A DNA stretch of 64,000 nucleotides from Sphingomonas cremea (GCF_021502585.1 NZ_JAKFGM010000001.1:868001-932000); one strand, 5' to 3'; numbered from the stretch's first letter, positions 45,542 through 54,690 are shown. Numbers and translations: made by a program. Notes: generated by a model not told the origin, from the sequence alone.

Positions 45542-46923
45542 TTTACGTCCCCTTCGCCGGGCTGGCCCAGCTCAAAGTCGCTAACGGGGCGAAGCTTGGG
45601 ATTAGTCGAATCGTAGAGCAATGCGCCGTCGATCCAAACTTTGTCGGGCCGTGTGTAGGCGCTGAACGGATTGCCGTTCCAAAGCACGACATCGGCCATC
45701 TTGCCGGCCTTGAGGCTGCCCGTCTGGTCAAAGATGCCAAGCGACTTGGCCGGGTTGGCGCTGAGCCAGGTCCAGGCAGTCGCTTCGCTGATGTCTATGC
45801 CGGCGCGCTTACCGGCGGCAACGGCCTTGGCTGCCTCCTGGTTCAATCGCTGAATTCCGTTGGAATCGTCTGAATGCACGATTGTGCATGCGCCTGCATT
45901 TTGGACGAACGCGATATTCTCGTTGATCCCGTCGTAGCTTTCCATCTTGAAGCCGTACCAATCGGCCCACAGCGCTGCGCAGATGCCATTCTCCTGCAGC
46001 AGGTCGGCAATCTTGTAGGCTTCGACCCCATGCTGGAAGCTGGCAATCTTGTAGCCGAACTCCTTCGCCACATCGATCATGATCGCCATTTCATCGGCGC
46101 GGTAGCAATGATTGTGGACCAGGATCTTACCGTGGAGCACGCCTCTTAGGGTGTCGAGCGCCAGGTCTTCGGCCGGGACGTCTCCGCCGGTCTTCTCATA
46201 TTTCGTCCACTTGCGATCATATTCCTTGGCCTTGATCCACGTCTGACGGACATAGGCGATATTGCCCATCCGCGTCTGGGGCATTTGGCTCTTGGAGCCA
46301 TAGACCCGCTTGGGATTCTCCCCGCAGGCCATCTTCAATCCATAAGGCGCGCCCGGGAACTTCATTCCCTGGACGGTTCGCGAGGGGACGTTCTTCAGGA
46401 CAACCGAGCGACCGCCGAACAGATTGGCCGATCCCGGCAATATCTGCAGCGAAGTGATGCCGCCATTGGCCAGCGCACGTGAAAAGCCCGGATCCTGTGG
46501 CCAGACGCTATGCTCCGCCCAAACTTCGGGCCGGGCCGGCGACGTCGCCTCATTGCCATCGCTTAATGATTGAACCCCCGGCGAGGGATAGTCGCCCAAA
46601 TGGCTATGCACGTCGATGATTCCTGGCGTGACATAGCGGCCCTGCCCGTCGATCACCGTAGCGCCTTCAGGCCCGGCAAGGTCGGCCCCACCGACCGCCT
46701 GGACCTTTCCGTCGGCGATCAGGATCGAACCATTGTCGATCCTTCCCCCTTCGCCATCGAAGATCGTCGCCCCACGGATCAGCGTCGGAACGCCGCCATA
46801 AGGGCGATAGGTCGAAGGATAAGGATTCTCATTGATCCGGATCGAACCCGGTTTGGGCGGAGGGGTGGTGGCGCAACCGGCCACCACAAGGATTGCCAGC
46901 AGCGCCCCCAAGCCCCTCCGCAT
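45538..46923 (-). CDS. Amidohydrolase family lipoprotein, metal site intact
   Basis: A 461-residue protein beginning with a lipoprotein signal (ILVVAGC, lipidated Cys17) at ATG 46923, 2 nt after the POT transporter stop. The metal-binding residues are present: HxH in PGIIDVHSHLGDY (His106, His108), LVHNHCYRADEM, ASFQHGVEAYKI and the late Asp in IVHSDDSNGI. It is the active member of a tandem pair with the downstream metal-less homologue. A peptide transporter upstream suggests a peptidase, dipeptidase or cyclic-imide hydrolase type substrate, but sequence alone does not decide. Confidence 0.88.
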   Translation of the reverse strand: MRRGLGALLAILVVAGCATTPPPKPGSIRINENPYPSTYRPYGGVPTLIRGATIFDGEGGRIDNGSILIADGKVQAVGGADLAGPEGATVIDGQGRYVTPGIIDVHSHLGDYPSPGVQSLSDGNEATSPARPEVWAEHSVWPQDPGFSRALANGGITSLQILPGSANLFGGRSVVLKNVPSRTVQGMKFPGAPYGLKMACGENPKRVYGSKSQMPQTRMGNIAYVRQTWIKAKEYDRKWTKYEKTGGDVPAEDLALDTLRGVLHGKILVHNHCYRADEMAIMIDVAKEFGYKIASFQHGVEAYKIADLLQENGICAALWADWYGFKMESYDGINENIAFVQNAGACTIVHSDDSNGIQRLNQEAAKAVAAGKRAGIDISEATAWTWLSANPAKSLGIFDQTGSLKAGKMADVVLWNGNPFSAYTRPDKVWIDGALLYDSTNPKLRPVSDFELGQPGEGDVK

Positions 46924-46925
46924 AA

Positions 46926-48737
46926 TTATTTCACTCCGTGCATCAGATATTTGAGCGGCCAACTGAGCAGCAACAGCACCGCGCCAATGCCCACCGAGAC
47001 CCAGCCGATGGCGGTGAACACGCCCACGTAGGTGTCGAGGCTGACCTGCAGGTTGGTAACCTGTCCGCCGACGGTTTCGACCGACGCGACCTGGGCGACC
47101 ATTCCGGCAACATATTGCGCTACCGCGATCGACAGGAACCACACGCCCATCATCATGCCGACGATCCGGGCGATCGACAGCTTCGTGATCATGCTGAGGC
47201 CAACTGGCGAAATGCAGAGTTCGGCGACAGAATGGATCAGGTAGAGGCCCGCAAGCCACCACAGCCCGACCTTGAAGTCAGGCCCGGCGAATTGGGCGCC
47301 CCAGACGAGGAACAGGAACCCTGCCCCAACGCCCATCAGGGCGAGGCCGAACTTGATCGGGATCGGCGGCTCGAGGCCCTTGCGTGACAGGCCATTCCAC
47401 AACATCGAGAACAAGGGCGCCAGGAGCACAATGAACGCGGCGTTGAAGAACTGGGTTTGCCCAGCCGAGATGCTGAACAGGCCGAATACGCTCAAATCCG
47501 TATTGCGGTCGGCGAACAGGGTCAGCGACGAACCCGCTTGCTCGAACAGGGTCCAGAAGACGGTGTTGAAGGTGATCAGCACCATCGCCGCGATCATCAT
47601 CTGGAACTCGGCCTTGGAACCCTTGAGGAAGGACCAAATCAGAATGCCGGGAACCGATACGAGAAACGTACCGAACATGATCTTGCCCATGATCGGCAAA
47701 TTGGCGACGTAACCGACAATGCCAGTCCCCTCGGCCGGCGCGACGCTGTGCATCAGATTGCTGAACAGGAACCACGCCACCGGGATCGCAAGGATCGCGC
47801 AGACGTAAATGACATAATCGCGGTTGGCCGGCGCACCCTCGGGACGATCGCCCACACCATTGAGCTTGCCACCGTCAAACTGGATCAAGGTCCAGGACAC
47901 CAGCATTCCCGCCGCCGCTAGGCCGAAACCGGCCCACCAGCCAAGCCCGCCCCAGCTGCCCATTCCGACCGCAAGCAGCGGGCAAAGGATCTGCGAGAAG
48001 AGCGAGCCCAGGTTGATGCCCATGTAGAAGATTGTGAATCCCGCATCGCGCCGGCGGTCACCCTCGGCGTAAAGCGTGCCGACCATGGTCGAGATATTGG
48101 GCTTGAAGAAGCCGTTACCGATGACGACCAGCGCGAGGCCGATCAGCAGCAGGAAAGTGTAGAAGGGATTGCGTTCGCCCTGGGCTTCGAAGCCGCCCGG
48201 AGCGATCTTGCGCGCTTCGGTGCCGTCAGGTGCGAGCAACGATACGCTCTTGTCCTCATTACCCTTGATTTGAAGCTGCGCGCCGTTGTCGACGACAAAT
48301 TGCTTCAGTTCTTCGCCGGTGCCTTGCTGGACGACCTCATAACGTTGGCCGTCGATCATCGCGTAGGGCTTCGCCGGCTGCCCGCCGAAGCACAAAGTCA
48401 GATATCCAAGGCTCATCAGGATCGCGCCGAATTTTACCGACCGCTTGGATCCAAGGTAGCGATCGGCCATCAGGCCGCCGATCAGCGGGGTCAGGTAAAC
48501 CAGTGCGGTAAAGCCGCCGTAGAGGCCGGTGGTTGTCTGATCTGAAAAGAGGAAATGCTGGGCTAGGTAGAGCGTCAGCAGCGCACGCATGCCGTAATAG
48601 CCGAAACGCTCCATCGCCTCGGTGGTAAAAAGGCGTGCCAACTGGCGCGGGTGGCCGAACCATTCGGCCCGCCTTGCTGGATTTTCGTGGCTGATATCCG
48701 GCTCGCGCGGATTATCCGCGGTCGGCGTTTCCACCAT
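46926..48737 (-). CDS. POT/PTR-family peptide transporter
   Basis: A 603-residue proton-coupled oligopeptide transporter. The proton/peptide motif ExxERFxYY is present as Glu40-Ala-Met-Glu43-Arg-Phe-Gly-Tyr-Tyr48. Other POT features are FFKPNISTMVGTLY and GFTIFYMGINLGSL. About 12-14 helices are visible. An insertion of about 70 polar residues (121-190, with YEVVQQGTGEEL and APDGTEARKIAPGG) follows helix 3, a non-standard feature of this subgroup. Two amidohydrolase genes and an nnrU-like gene follow in tight order, implying peptide uptake and breakdown. Confidence 0.92.
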   Translation of the reverse strand: MVETPTADNPREPDISHENPARRAEWFGHPRQLARLFTTEAMERFGYYGMRALLTLYLAQHFLFSDQTTTGLYGGFTALVYLTPLIGGLMADRYLGSKRSVKFGAILMSLGYLTLCFGGQPAKPYAMIDGQRYEVVQQGTGEELKQFVVDNGAQLQIKGNEDKSVSLLAPDGTEARKIAPGGFEAQGERNPFYTFLLLIGLALVVIGNGFFKPNISTMVGTLYAEGDRRRDAGFTIFYMGINLGSLFSQILCPLLAVGMGSWGGLGWWAGFGLAAAGMLVSWTLIQFDGGKLNGVGDRPEGAPANRDYVIYVCAILAIPVAWFLFSNLMHSVAPAEGTGIVGYVANLPIMGKIMFGTFLVSVPGILIWSFLKGSKAEFQMMIAAMVLITFNTVFWTLFEQAGSSLTLFADRNTDLSVFGLFSISAGQTQFFNAAFIVLLAPLFSMLWNGLSRKGLEPPIPIKFGLALMGVGAGFLFLVWGAQFAGPDFKVGLWWLAGLYLIHSVAELCISPVGLSMITKLSIARIVGMMMGVWFLSIAVAQYVAGMVAQVASVETVGGQVTNLQVSLDTYVGVFTAIGWVSVGIGAVLLLLSWPLKYLMHGVK

Positions 48738-48867
48738 GTCGATCTTCTCCCCTTGGATTCGTCAAAGGCCGTCTCTCGCGGCCGGTTGGATTGCGGGGCA
48801 CCCTAACGGCGAAAACGCGGTTGTGAAGTCGATTGTTGCCAACGGGTTGCGCGGCTATGCGAACGGC

Positions 48868-49461
48868 ATGACATTGAACGACCGGTCGTCCGCGCTCGCC
48901 TTTCTCGAAACCCGCCGATCGGGCAAGCCACGCGACCTGATTGGGCCAGGCCCATCCGACGCGGAGCTGGAGCATATCCTCAACATCGCGATCCGGACAC
49001 CAGATCATGGCAAGCTTTCGCCATGGAGGTTTGTAATCGTCGACCGCAAGCAGCGCCAGGCGCTGGCCGACCTTCTTGCCCGCGCACTTGCCGAGCATGA
49101 TCCGGGGGCGACATCGGCCCATTATGCCAAGGCCCTGGAGTTCGCCCATCAGGCGCCAGTGATGATCGTCCTGATCTCGGCTCCGGTACGTGAGCACAAA
49201 ATCCCCGTATGGGAGCAGGAATTGAGCTGCGGCGCGGTGGCAATGAACCTGCTTCATGCCGCCAATGCCCTCGGCTACGTCGGCGGATGGATTACCGGCT
49301 GGCAGGCATATAACGATCGAGTTCGCGCCGCCTTTTGCGAAGAGGGGCAACGCATCGCCGGCTTCATCTTCATCGGCACTCCAGCCAACCCTGTCGAGGA
49401 GCGTCCGCGCCCGCTTCTCGCCGACCTTGTCCGCGACTGGCAGCCGGCGGAAAGGGATTGA
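48868..49461 (+). CDS. Nitroreductase family protein
   Basis: A 197-residue FMN-dependent nitroreductase-like protein. The FMN-binding start is FLETRRSGKPRDLIGPGPS, and IAIRTPDHGKLSPWRFVIVD is the most typical block (compare YdjA). HAANALGYVGGWITGW and GFIFIGTPANPVEERPRP close the fold. It would reduce quinones, nitro compounds or similar using NAD(P)H. ATG 48868 is chosen for fit with the family N-terminus, though the frame extends to 48622. It diverges from the POT transporter and is 30 bp upstream of a GntR regulator. Confidence 0.88.
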   Translation: MTLNDRSSALAFLETRRSGKPRDLIGPGPSDAELEHILNIAIRTPDHGKLSPWRFVIVDRKQRQALADLLARALAEHDPGATSAHYAKALEFAHQAPVMIVLISAPVREHKIPVWEQELSCGAVAMNLLHAANALGYVGGWITGWQAYNDRVRAAFCEEGQRIAGFIFIGTPANPVEERPRPLLADLVRDWQPAERD

Positions 49462-49491
49462 ATCTATTGCGCTTTGCTGTATTGTCACAGC

Positions 49492-49842
49492 ATGACGCTT
49501 CGATCCTTCCATGAAAAGCCTGTTTACGTTCGCTTGCGCGAGGTGATCGCGGATGCAATCCTCGCCGGCAGATACGGCGACGGTGATTCCCTTCCCTCGG
49601 TCCGCGCGCTGGCCGCAGAGCAGGGCGCCAACCCGTTGACCGTGGCAAAGGCCTATCAGGGATTTCAGGACGAAGGGCTGATCGTCGTGAAGCGCGGGGT
49701 CGGCATGTTTGTCGCCCCCGGCGCGCAGGCACGGCTACGCTCCAGCCAGCGCAACGACTTCATATCCAATGAATGGCCCGAAATTCGCGACCGCATGGCG
49801 CGGCTGGGCATCGATCCAGCCGAACTTTTCCAACGCGCCTAG
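49492..49842 (+). CDS. GntR-family transcriptional regulator (YtrA-like, short effector part)
   Basis: A 116-residue regulator. The winged helix is clear: VYVRLREVIADAILAGRYGD, then LPSVRALAAEQGANPLTVAKAY for the recognition helix, and LIVVKRGVGMFVA for the wing. The remaining 45 residues are too short for a FadR or HutC effector domain, which points to the YtrA subgroup often linked to ABC transporters. The ATG at 49492 gives MTLRSFHEKP; a TTG lies 18 nt upstream. No transporter is adjacent. It ends 4 nt inside the convergent acyl-CoA dehydrogenase. Confidence 0.85.
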   Translation: MTLRSFHEKPVYVRLREVIADAILAGRYGDGDSLPSVRALAAEQGANPLTVAKAYQGFQDEGLIVVKRGVGMFVAPGAQARLRSSQRNDFISNEWPEIRDRMARLGIDPAELFQRA

Positions 49843-51497
49843 GCGAGCGCCTCCGCCGGCACGGCGTATAGCAGGGCCGCGCCCTCTTCCGCCGCCGCAC
49901 CCAGGCCCAGGGCTTCGGGCACGATGCTCGCCAGGAAATAATTCGCTGCCGCCACCACGCGTTCGTTCGCTCCCTCGCTGCGCGCCATCCGTTCGACCAG
50001 CCAGCCGGCAACCATGACCGAGGTCATGGTGAGGAACGGATAACTGCCCGCCAGCCGGTCGTCGGGCGCTGCCTCGCGCAAGCTGGCCGCTGCCACCTCG
50101 ACCGCATCGGCCAATGCCACCAGCCGCGGATCCTGCGCCTCGGCTTCGATGTCCGCGATCAGTCCGTCGAATGCGAGGCCACCGTCGAGGCCAAGCTTGC
50201 GCCCAACCAGGTCCGCGGCCTGGATCCCGTTCGTGCCTTCGTAGATCGGGGCAATGCGCGCATCGCGCAGATGCTGGGCCGCGCCGGTCTCTTCGATATA
50301 GCCCGCGCCGCCGTGGACCTGGACGCCAAGGCTCGCCACCTCGCAGCCGACATCCGTGCCCCAGGCCTTCGCCAGCGGGGTCAGCACCTCGGCCCGCATC
50401 GCCGCGAGTGGATCGCCGCGAATGGCGCGGTCGACCTGGCCGAAGGCGTAATAGACCAGCGCCCGCGCTCCCATGGTCAACGCGCGCATGCGAAGGAGCA
50501 TGCGGCGCACGTCGGGATGCTCTGAAATCGGCACCGGCAGCCGGTTGCGAAGGCCTTGCCTGCGTTCCAGCGCATAGGCCACCGCTCGCTGGGTGGCGCG
50601 CTCCGCAATCCCAACGCCCTGCAATCCGACGTTCAATCGCGCATTATTCATCATCGTGAACATCGCCGCCATGCCGCCATTTTCCGGCCCGACCAGCCAG
50701 CCGGTCGCTCCGCCCTGATCCCCATAGCTCATCACACAGGTAGGCGAGGCGTGGATGCCAAGCTTATGCTCGATGGAGACGCAGCGCAGGTCGTTGGGGG
50801 ATCCATCGGGGAGCAGTTTGGGCACAAGGAACAGCGAGATTCCGCGCGTTCCATCCGGCGCCCCAGGCGTGCGGGCGAGCACCAGGTGCAGAATCTGGTC
50901 GGTCAGGTCGTGCTCGCCATAGGTGATGAAAATCTTGGTTCCCGTGATCCGCCAGCTGCCGTCGCCGTTGGGCTCGGCCCGGGTCTTGAGCGCACCAACG
51001 TCGCTGCCTGCCTGCGGTTCGGTCAGGTTCATCGTCGCCGGCCATTCGCCGGTCACGATCTTGGGCAAATAGTCCCGCTTGAGTTCGGCGGACCCATGCC
51101 TGTCGAGCGCCTCGATCGCCCCCATCGACAGCATCGGACACAGCGCAAAGCCGATGTTTGCGGCATTGAGGTTGTCCATCAACGCTGCCGCCAGAGCGAA
51201 CGGCAACCCCTGCCCCCCATGCTCCTCAGGCGCCGCCAACGTCATCCAGCCGCCATCGACAAAGGATTGCCAGGCGGATTTGAACCCTGCCGGCATGGTG
51301 ACCCGGCCATTGTCCCAGCGAGCGCCCACTGTGTCGCCGATCCGATCGAGCGGGGCGAACTCGCCCTCCGCCAGCGCGGCTGCACCCTCAAGCACCGCAT
51401 CGACCATCTCGGCATCGGGCCCGCCGTTTAGCTCGCCGATCCTCACCACCGCGTCGAGAGTCAGGCGCTGGTCGGTCACAGGTGCAGCAAAGCTCAT
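49839..51497 (-). CDS. Acyl-CoA dehydrogenase, long form with C-terminal extension
   Basis: A 552-residue acyl-CoA dehydrogenase of the large type. The FAD/substrate signature is MNLTEPQAGSDVGALKTRAE, then ITGTKIFITYGEHDLTDQI. The catalytic glutamate is in IAPIYEGTNGIQAADL. A further 110 or so residues after that (C-terminal acyl-CoA_dh_C-like domain) make it longer than the short-chain enzymes. The start at ATG 51497 is chosen because earlier codons do not match the family. It oxidises a medium- or long-chain acyl-CoA at C2-C3. No partner beta-oxidation gene is adjacent. Confidence 0.9.
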   Translation of the reverse strand: MSFAAPVTDQRLTLDAVVRIGELNGGPDAEMVDAVLEGAAALAEGEFAPLDRIGDTVGARWDNGRVTMPAGFKSAWQSFVDGGWMTLAAPEEHGGQGLPFALAAALMDNLNAANIGFALCPMLSMGAIEALDRHGSAELKRDYLPKIVTGEWPATMNLTEPQAGSDVGALKTRAEPNGDGSWRITGTKIFITYGEHDLTDQILHLVLARTPGAPDGTRGISLFLVPKLLPDGSPNDLRCVSIEHKLGIHASPTCVMSYGDQGGATGWLVGPENGGMAAMFTMMNNARLNVGLQGVGIAERATQRAVAYALERRQGLRNRLPVPISEHPDVRRMLLRMRALTMGARALVYYAFGQVDRAIRGDPLAAMRAEVLTPLAKAWGTDVGCEVASLGVQVHGGAGYIEETGAAQHLRDARIAPIYEGTNGIQAADLVGRKLGLDGGLAFDGLIADIEAEAQDPRLVALADAVEVAAASLREAAPDDRLAGSYPFLTMTSVMVAGWLVERMARSEGANERVVAAANYFLASIVPEALGLGAAAEEGAALLYAVPAEALA

Positions 51498-51543
51498 CGC
51501 GGTTCCCTTGATGATAACGCCGGGGCGATATAGCGGGCAGTCA

Positions 51544-52470
51544 ATGAGCCCGCTACCCGAGACGCAAGTGCTGCCCCTAAGCGATGAAGCCATCGCCGAG
51601 GCCGCGCGGCTGGTGCTTGCGGGCGAAGCGGTGGCAGTTCCGACCGAGACGGTTTACGGCCTCGCCGCCGATGCGACCAACGCGGAAGCGGTTGCGCGCA
51701 TCTATGCCGCCAAGGGCCGGCCAAGCTTCAACCCGCTGATCGTCCACGTCCCCGACCTCGCCGCCGCTGAGCTAATCGGCAAGTTCGACGAGGAAGCAAG
51801 GACGCTGGCCAAGGCGTATTGGCCGGGACCGCTGACCTTGGTGGTGCCGCTTCGCGATAACGCCGGCATTGCCAGTATCGTAACCGCAGGACTCCCCACC
51901 ATCGCGCTTCGCGTGCCGGCCCATCCCGCCATGCAGGCGCTGCTCAAGGCTTGCGGCCGCCCACTCGCTGCGCCGTCCGCCAATGCCAGCGGCCTGATCA
52001 GCCCTACCCGCGCCAGCCATGTGCTGGCGTCACTTGGTGGCAGGATCCCCTTGGTGATCGATGGCGGGGCGACCCAGCGCGGGATCGAGTCCACGATCGT
52101 TGCGGCGACGGGTGGGCGGTTGCGCCTTCTCCGCCGCGGCCCGATCAGTATCGATGCCGTCGAAAAGCGTGGATCAACCGTCGAAGCGCCGGGGCAGCTC
52201 GCCAGCCATTATGCGCCCCATAAGCCGCTTAGGCTTGATGCCAGCGAGGCGGAGGACAGCGAATATCTAATCGGCTTCGGGCCTGTCGCCGGCACCGTCA
52301 CGCTGAGCAAAAGCGGCGACCCGATCGAAGCCGCCGCCCATTTGTTCGACTTGCTCCACCAGGCCGACGCCGCGCCCCAACCGCGAATTGCGGTCGCACC
52401 TATCCCCGGCAACGGCATTGCCGCGGCCATACGGGATCGGCTTAGGCGGGCAGCGGCGCCCCGAAGTTAA
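51544..52470 (+). CDS. L-threonylcarbamoyladenylate synthase (TsaC/Sua5)
   Basis: A 308-residue Sua5-type protein: an N-terminal YrdC domain (about 10-200) and a C-terminal Sua5 extension. AVAVPTETVYGLAADATNAE, then AKGRPSFNPLIVHV, form the nucleotide/bicarbonate site, and LAAPSANASGLISPTRASHV is the second YrdC block. It makes the threonylcarbamoyl-AMP for the t6A modification of tRNAs. ATG 51544 is chosen; the frame is open much further upstream but would overlap the divergent acyl-CoA dehydrogenase. The 46-bp gap between the two start codons must carry both promoters. Confidence 0.93.
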   Translation: MSPLPETQVLPLSDEAIAEAARLVLAGEAVAVPTETVYGLAADATNAEAVARIYAAKGRPSFNPLIVHVPDLAAAELIGKFDEEARTLAKAYWPGPLTLVVPLRDNAGIASIVTAGLPTIALRVPAHPAMQALLKACGRPLAAPSANASGLISPTRASHVLASLGGRIPLVIDGGATQRGIESTIVAATGGRLRLLRRGPISIDAVEKRGSTVEAPGQLASHYAPHKPLRLDASEAEDSEYLIGFGPVAGTVTLSKSGDPIEAAAHLFDLLHQADAAPQPRIAVAPIPGNGIAAAIRDRLRRAAAPRS

Positions 52471-52562
52471 CCTCCAGCAGGACGAACGCCCCAACGTTGT
52501 TGAATTCTCGCTAACTCGACCGCAGTGTGCGATGGCCGAGTCGCCCAATCGAGGGGTAAGTG

Positions 52563-53222
52563 ATGGGATATGGGCTAGTGATAATAGGTAGCCTCTTGAG
52601 CGTGAGCGCAGCCACAGGCGTACAAATCACATCAATTACAGACCCTAGCGCGTTTCGGCCGGATCCAGCTCCGGCAGAGCTTAAGGGAAAGCCGGTCTCG
52701 GACAAACCACTGCCTGAACCAGCTTCCACTAATCCCACGCCTGCGGTTACTTCGGTGCAACCATCCACTGCGGCTTCAACCAGTCCACTGAGCTTAGTTT
52801 GTGGCGGCGGCGGAACGGCTAACAAGCCCAGCGTTACGAGTATTTACGGCACGTCGAGCGCTTCGGGAATGGTAGGCACAGCGCCGATTAGCATGAGTGG
52901 CAGCAGCTCCGGAACTATCATGACGCAGCGGCATCAAGGCTTTGCCGATCAAGTGGATGTGAGGCTGTTTTCTGGTGACGACCGCATCCGTATGCCACGG
53001 ACGATGCTGCCACCAATACACGGCGGCAGCGATGGATGGTTCAAACTAAAGGATATCAAGGTAACCGATCGAGCAATAACAGCTTCGGCGGCAGTCAATT
53101 TCATAAACAATCCGAAAGTGCATATCGACCGCTTGACCGGCACAATTACTATCAACGGTAAAGCAGGGTCATACTCCGGCCAGTGCGAAGCGGTCGATCC
53201 GAACGCCCAACGGAAATTCTAA
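52563..53222 (+). CDS. Exported protein of unknown function
   Basis: A 219-residue protein at ATG 52563 (GAGGGG 8 nt upstream; GTG 52560 is also in frame). It has a signal peptide (MGYGLVIIGSLLSVSAATG), a Pro/Ser/Thr-rich linker (about 35-80), a glycine- and serine-rich stretch and then a beta-rich C-terminal domain (GWFKLKDIKVTDRAITASAA; KVHIDRLTGTITINGKAGSY) ending QCEAVDPNAQRKF. I recognise no named family. Codon use is visibly more AT-rich than the neighbours (for example ATA, TTA and AAA codons), a hint of later acquisition. It ends 4 nt inside the convergent msrA. Confidence 0.65.
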   Translation: MGYGLVIIGSLLSVSAATGVQITSITDPSAFRPDPAPAELKGKPVSDKPLPEPASTNPTPAVTSVQPSTAASTSPLSLVCGGGGTANKPSVTSIYGTSSASGMVGTAPISMSGSSSGTIMTQRHQGFADQVDVRLFSGDDRIRMPRTMLPPIHGGSDGWFKLKDIKVTDRAITASAAVNFINNPKVHIDRLTGTITINGKAGSYSGQCEAVDPNAQRKF

Positions 53223-53764
53223 ACGTTCGCTGTGCTCTTTACCCGCGCCTGGAAGCTCTTCCTTAGCTTCGCCAGCTTGGGTGGGATGACGGCGATACAG
53301 TAGGAATTGCTCTGCCCTTCGCCGGCCCAATAGTCCTGGTGGTAATCCTCTGCCGGATACCATTCGGACTTGGGCTCGATGGTCGTCACGACCTTGCCGT
53401 CATTTTGCTCGTTGGCGCGTGCGATCGCGGCCTTGGCAGCCTCGCGTTGCGCATCATTAAGCGGGAAAATCGCCGAACGATATTGAGTGCCGATGTCGTT
53501 GCCCTGGCGGTTGAGCTGGGTCGGATCGTGAATGGCAAAAAAGATGTCGAGCAGGTCGTCGTAGCTGAGCAGATCGGCGTCAAAGGTGATGCGGATTGCC
53601 TCGGCATGGCCGGTATCGCCGCCGCAGACCTGCTTGTAGGTCGGATTGACGGTGTGGCCGCCGGTATAGCCGCTTTCGACCGATTTCACGCCGATGACGT
53701 CAAGAAACACCGCCTCGGTGCACCAGAAACATCCGCCCGCAAGTACCGCGACTTCGTCGGTCAT
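53219..53764 (-). CDS. msrA: Peptide-methionine (S)-S-oxide reductase
   Basis: A 181-residue MsrA, which repairs S-methionine sulfoxide in proteins. The catalytic motif GGCFWCTEAVF gives Cys12 as nucleophile. VESGYTGGHTVNPTYKQVCG and GHAEAIRITFD are further family blocks, and YRSAIFPLNDAQREAAKAAI is typical. MsrB is not fused or adjacent. The ATG at 53764 matches the usual N-terminus. It stands between the unknown secreted protein (convergent, 4-nt overlap) and a PilZ gene 61 bp upstream on the same strand. Confidence 0.96.
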   Translation of the reverse strand: MTDEVAVLAGGCFWCTEAVFLDVIGVKSVESGYTGGHTVNPTYKQVCGGDTGHAEAIRITFDADLLSYDDLLDIFFAIHDPTQLNRQGNDIGTQYRSAIFPLNDAQREAAKAAIARANEQNDGKVVTTIEPKSEWYPAEDYHQDYWAGEGQSNSYCIAVIPPKLAKLRKSFQARVKSTANV

Positions 53765-53825
53765 GATTGTTCCTCCATTGAATGAATGAAGGAAATAGGA
53801 ACTGGGTCGGCCCGAGTGAAGGGGT

Positions 53826-54530
53826 CTAGCGCTTGATGCTGGCCTTGAGCGTGGCCATTTCGAGCCGCTTGCCGATCCATTCGGCCAGCTCCTCGAACTT
53901 CAGCGGCTGGTCGAACACGATGCCGGCCTTGCGGTCGGAGAACCAGCGAACTTCGCCGCGAACGGGGCGGAGGCTTTCGACTACGACGACGACCTTCTTG
54001 CCCAGGCAATATTCCTCGATCGGCTCGACCTTCATTCCGCCCAGCGAAATGTCGTGCACGTCGACTGTGTAATAGCTGCTTTCCAGCTTGACGTTGGCCT
54101 TGCAGTTGACCTCGAGCCGCGGCGGGCGCGGGCGAAAGCCATGGCGCGGCTTACGGCCGGCTAGGAGTTCGCCAAGGTCGATATTCTGATCGAACTTGAA
54201 GCCTGCAGTGCCTTCGCGGGTCCAAACGACGGTCGATTGAATAGTCTGCGATGACAGTTCGATGGAAACCGCTTCGCCGACCCGAACCGGGTGACCGGCC
54301 TCGGCCATCAGCCCTCCCGCGGATACATTACGGACCCTGATTAGCTGTTCGTGGCCCTGCGCGTCGGTCAGCTTGGCCACCCGCAGCATCGCAATAAGCC
54401 GCTCATCGACCCGGCGCTCGTCCGGCCGCGGAACCGCAGTGCTCAGCGAAAAAGTGGTCGACTCGAATGCAATATTGTCTTCGCCCAGCGGTAGCTTGGT
54501 CTGTTTGCGCCGGATGAGTGAACCAAACAT
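53826..54530 (-). CDS. Tandem PilZ-domain protein, c-di-GMP-binding candidate
   Basis: A 234-residue protein with two PilZ-like domains. The first has RRVDERLIAML followed by the NxSxxG box VRNVSAGGLM; the second has a weaker arginine region (RPRPPRLEVNCKANVK) and VHDISLGGMKVE, so only the first has a full RxxxR pattern. PilZ domains bind c-di-GMP through these motifs. The ATG at 54530 is chosen over an upstream frame to 54578. Two EAL-type genes in this window (31144, 55077) hydrolyse the same messenger, so a link is plausible. Confidence 0.82.
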   Translation of the reverse strand: MFGSLIRRKQTKLPLGEDNIAFESTTFSLSTAVPRPDERRVDERLIAMLRVAKLTDAQGHEQLIRVRNVSAGGLMAEAGHPVRVGEAVSIELSSQTIQSTVVWTREGTAGFKFDQNIDLGELLAGRKPRHGFRPRPPRLEVNCKANVKLESSYYTVDVHDISLGGMKVEPIEEYCLGKKVVVVVESLRPVRGEVRWFSDRKAGIVFDQPLKFEELAEWIGKRLEMATLKASIKR

Positions 54531-54690
54531 GCAGGGACCTCTTCCAATTCGAAGGAAAATCGCGCCAAACCGGGACATTATGTGTATTTGGGTTAATATC
54601 CGGTTTCACGCGTTTGACGGCGGCCCGGAAAGCTGATGTGATTCACTTTCCTCGGGGGCGAGAAAGAGAGAGCGTGGGAGACCATTTAGG

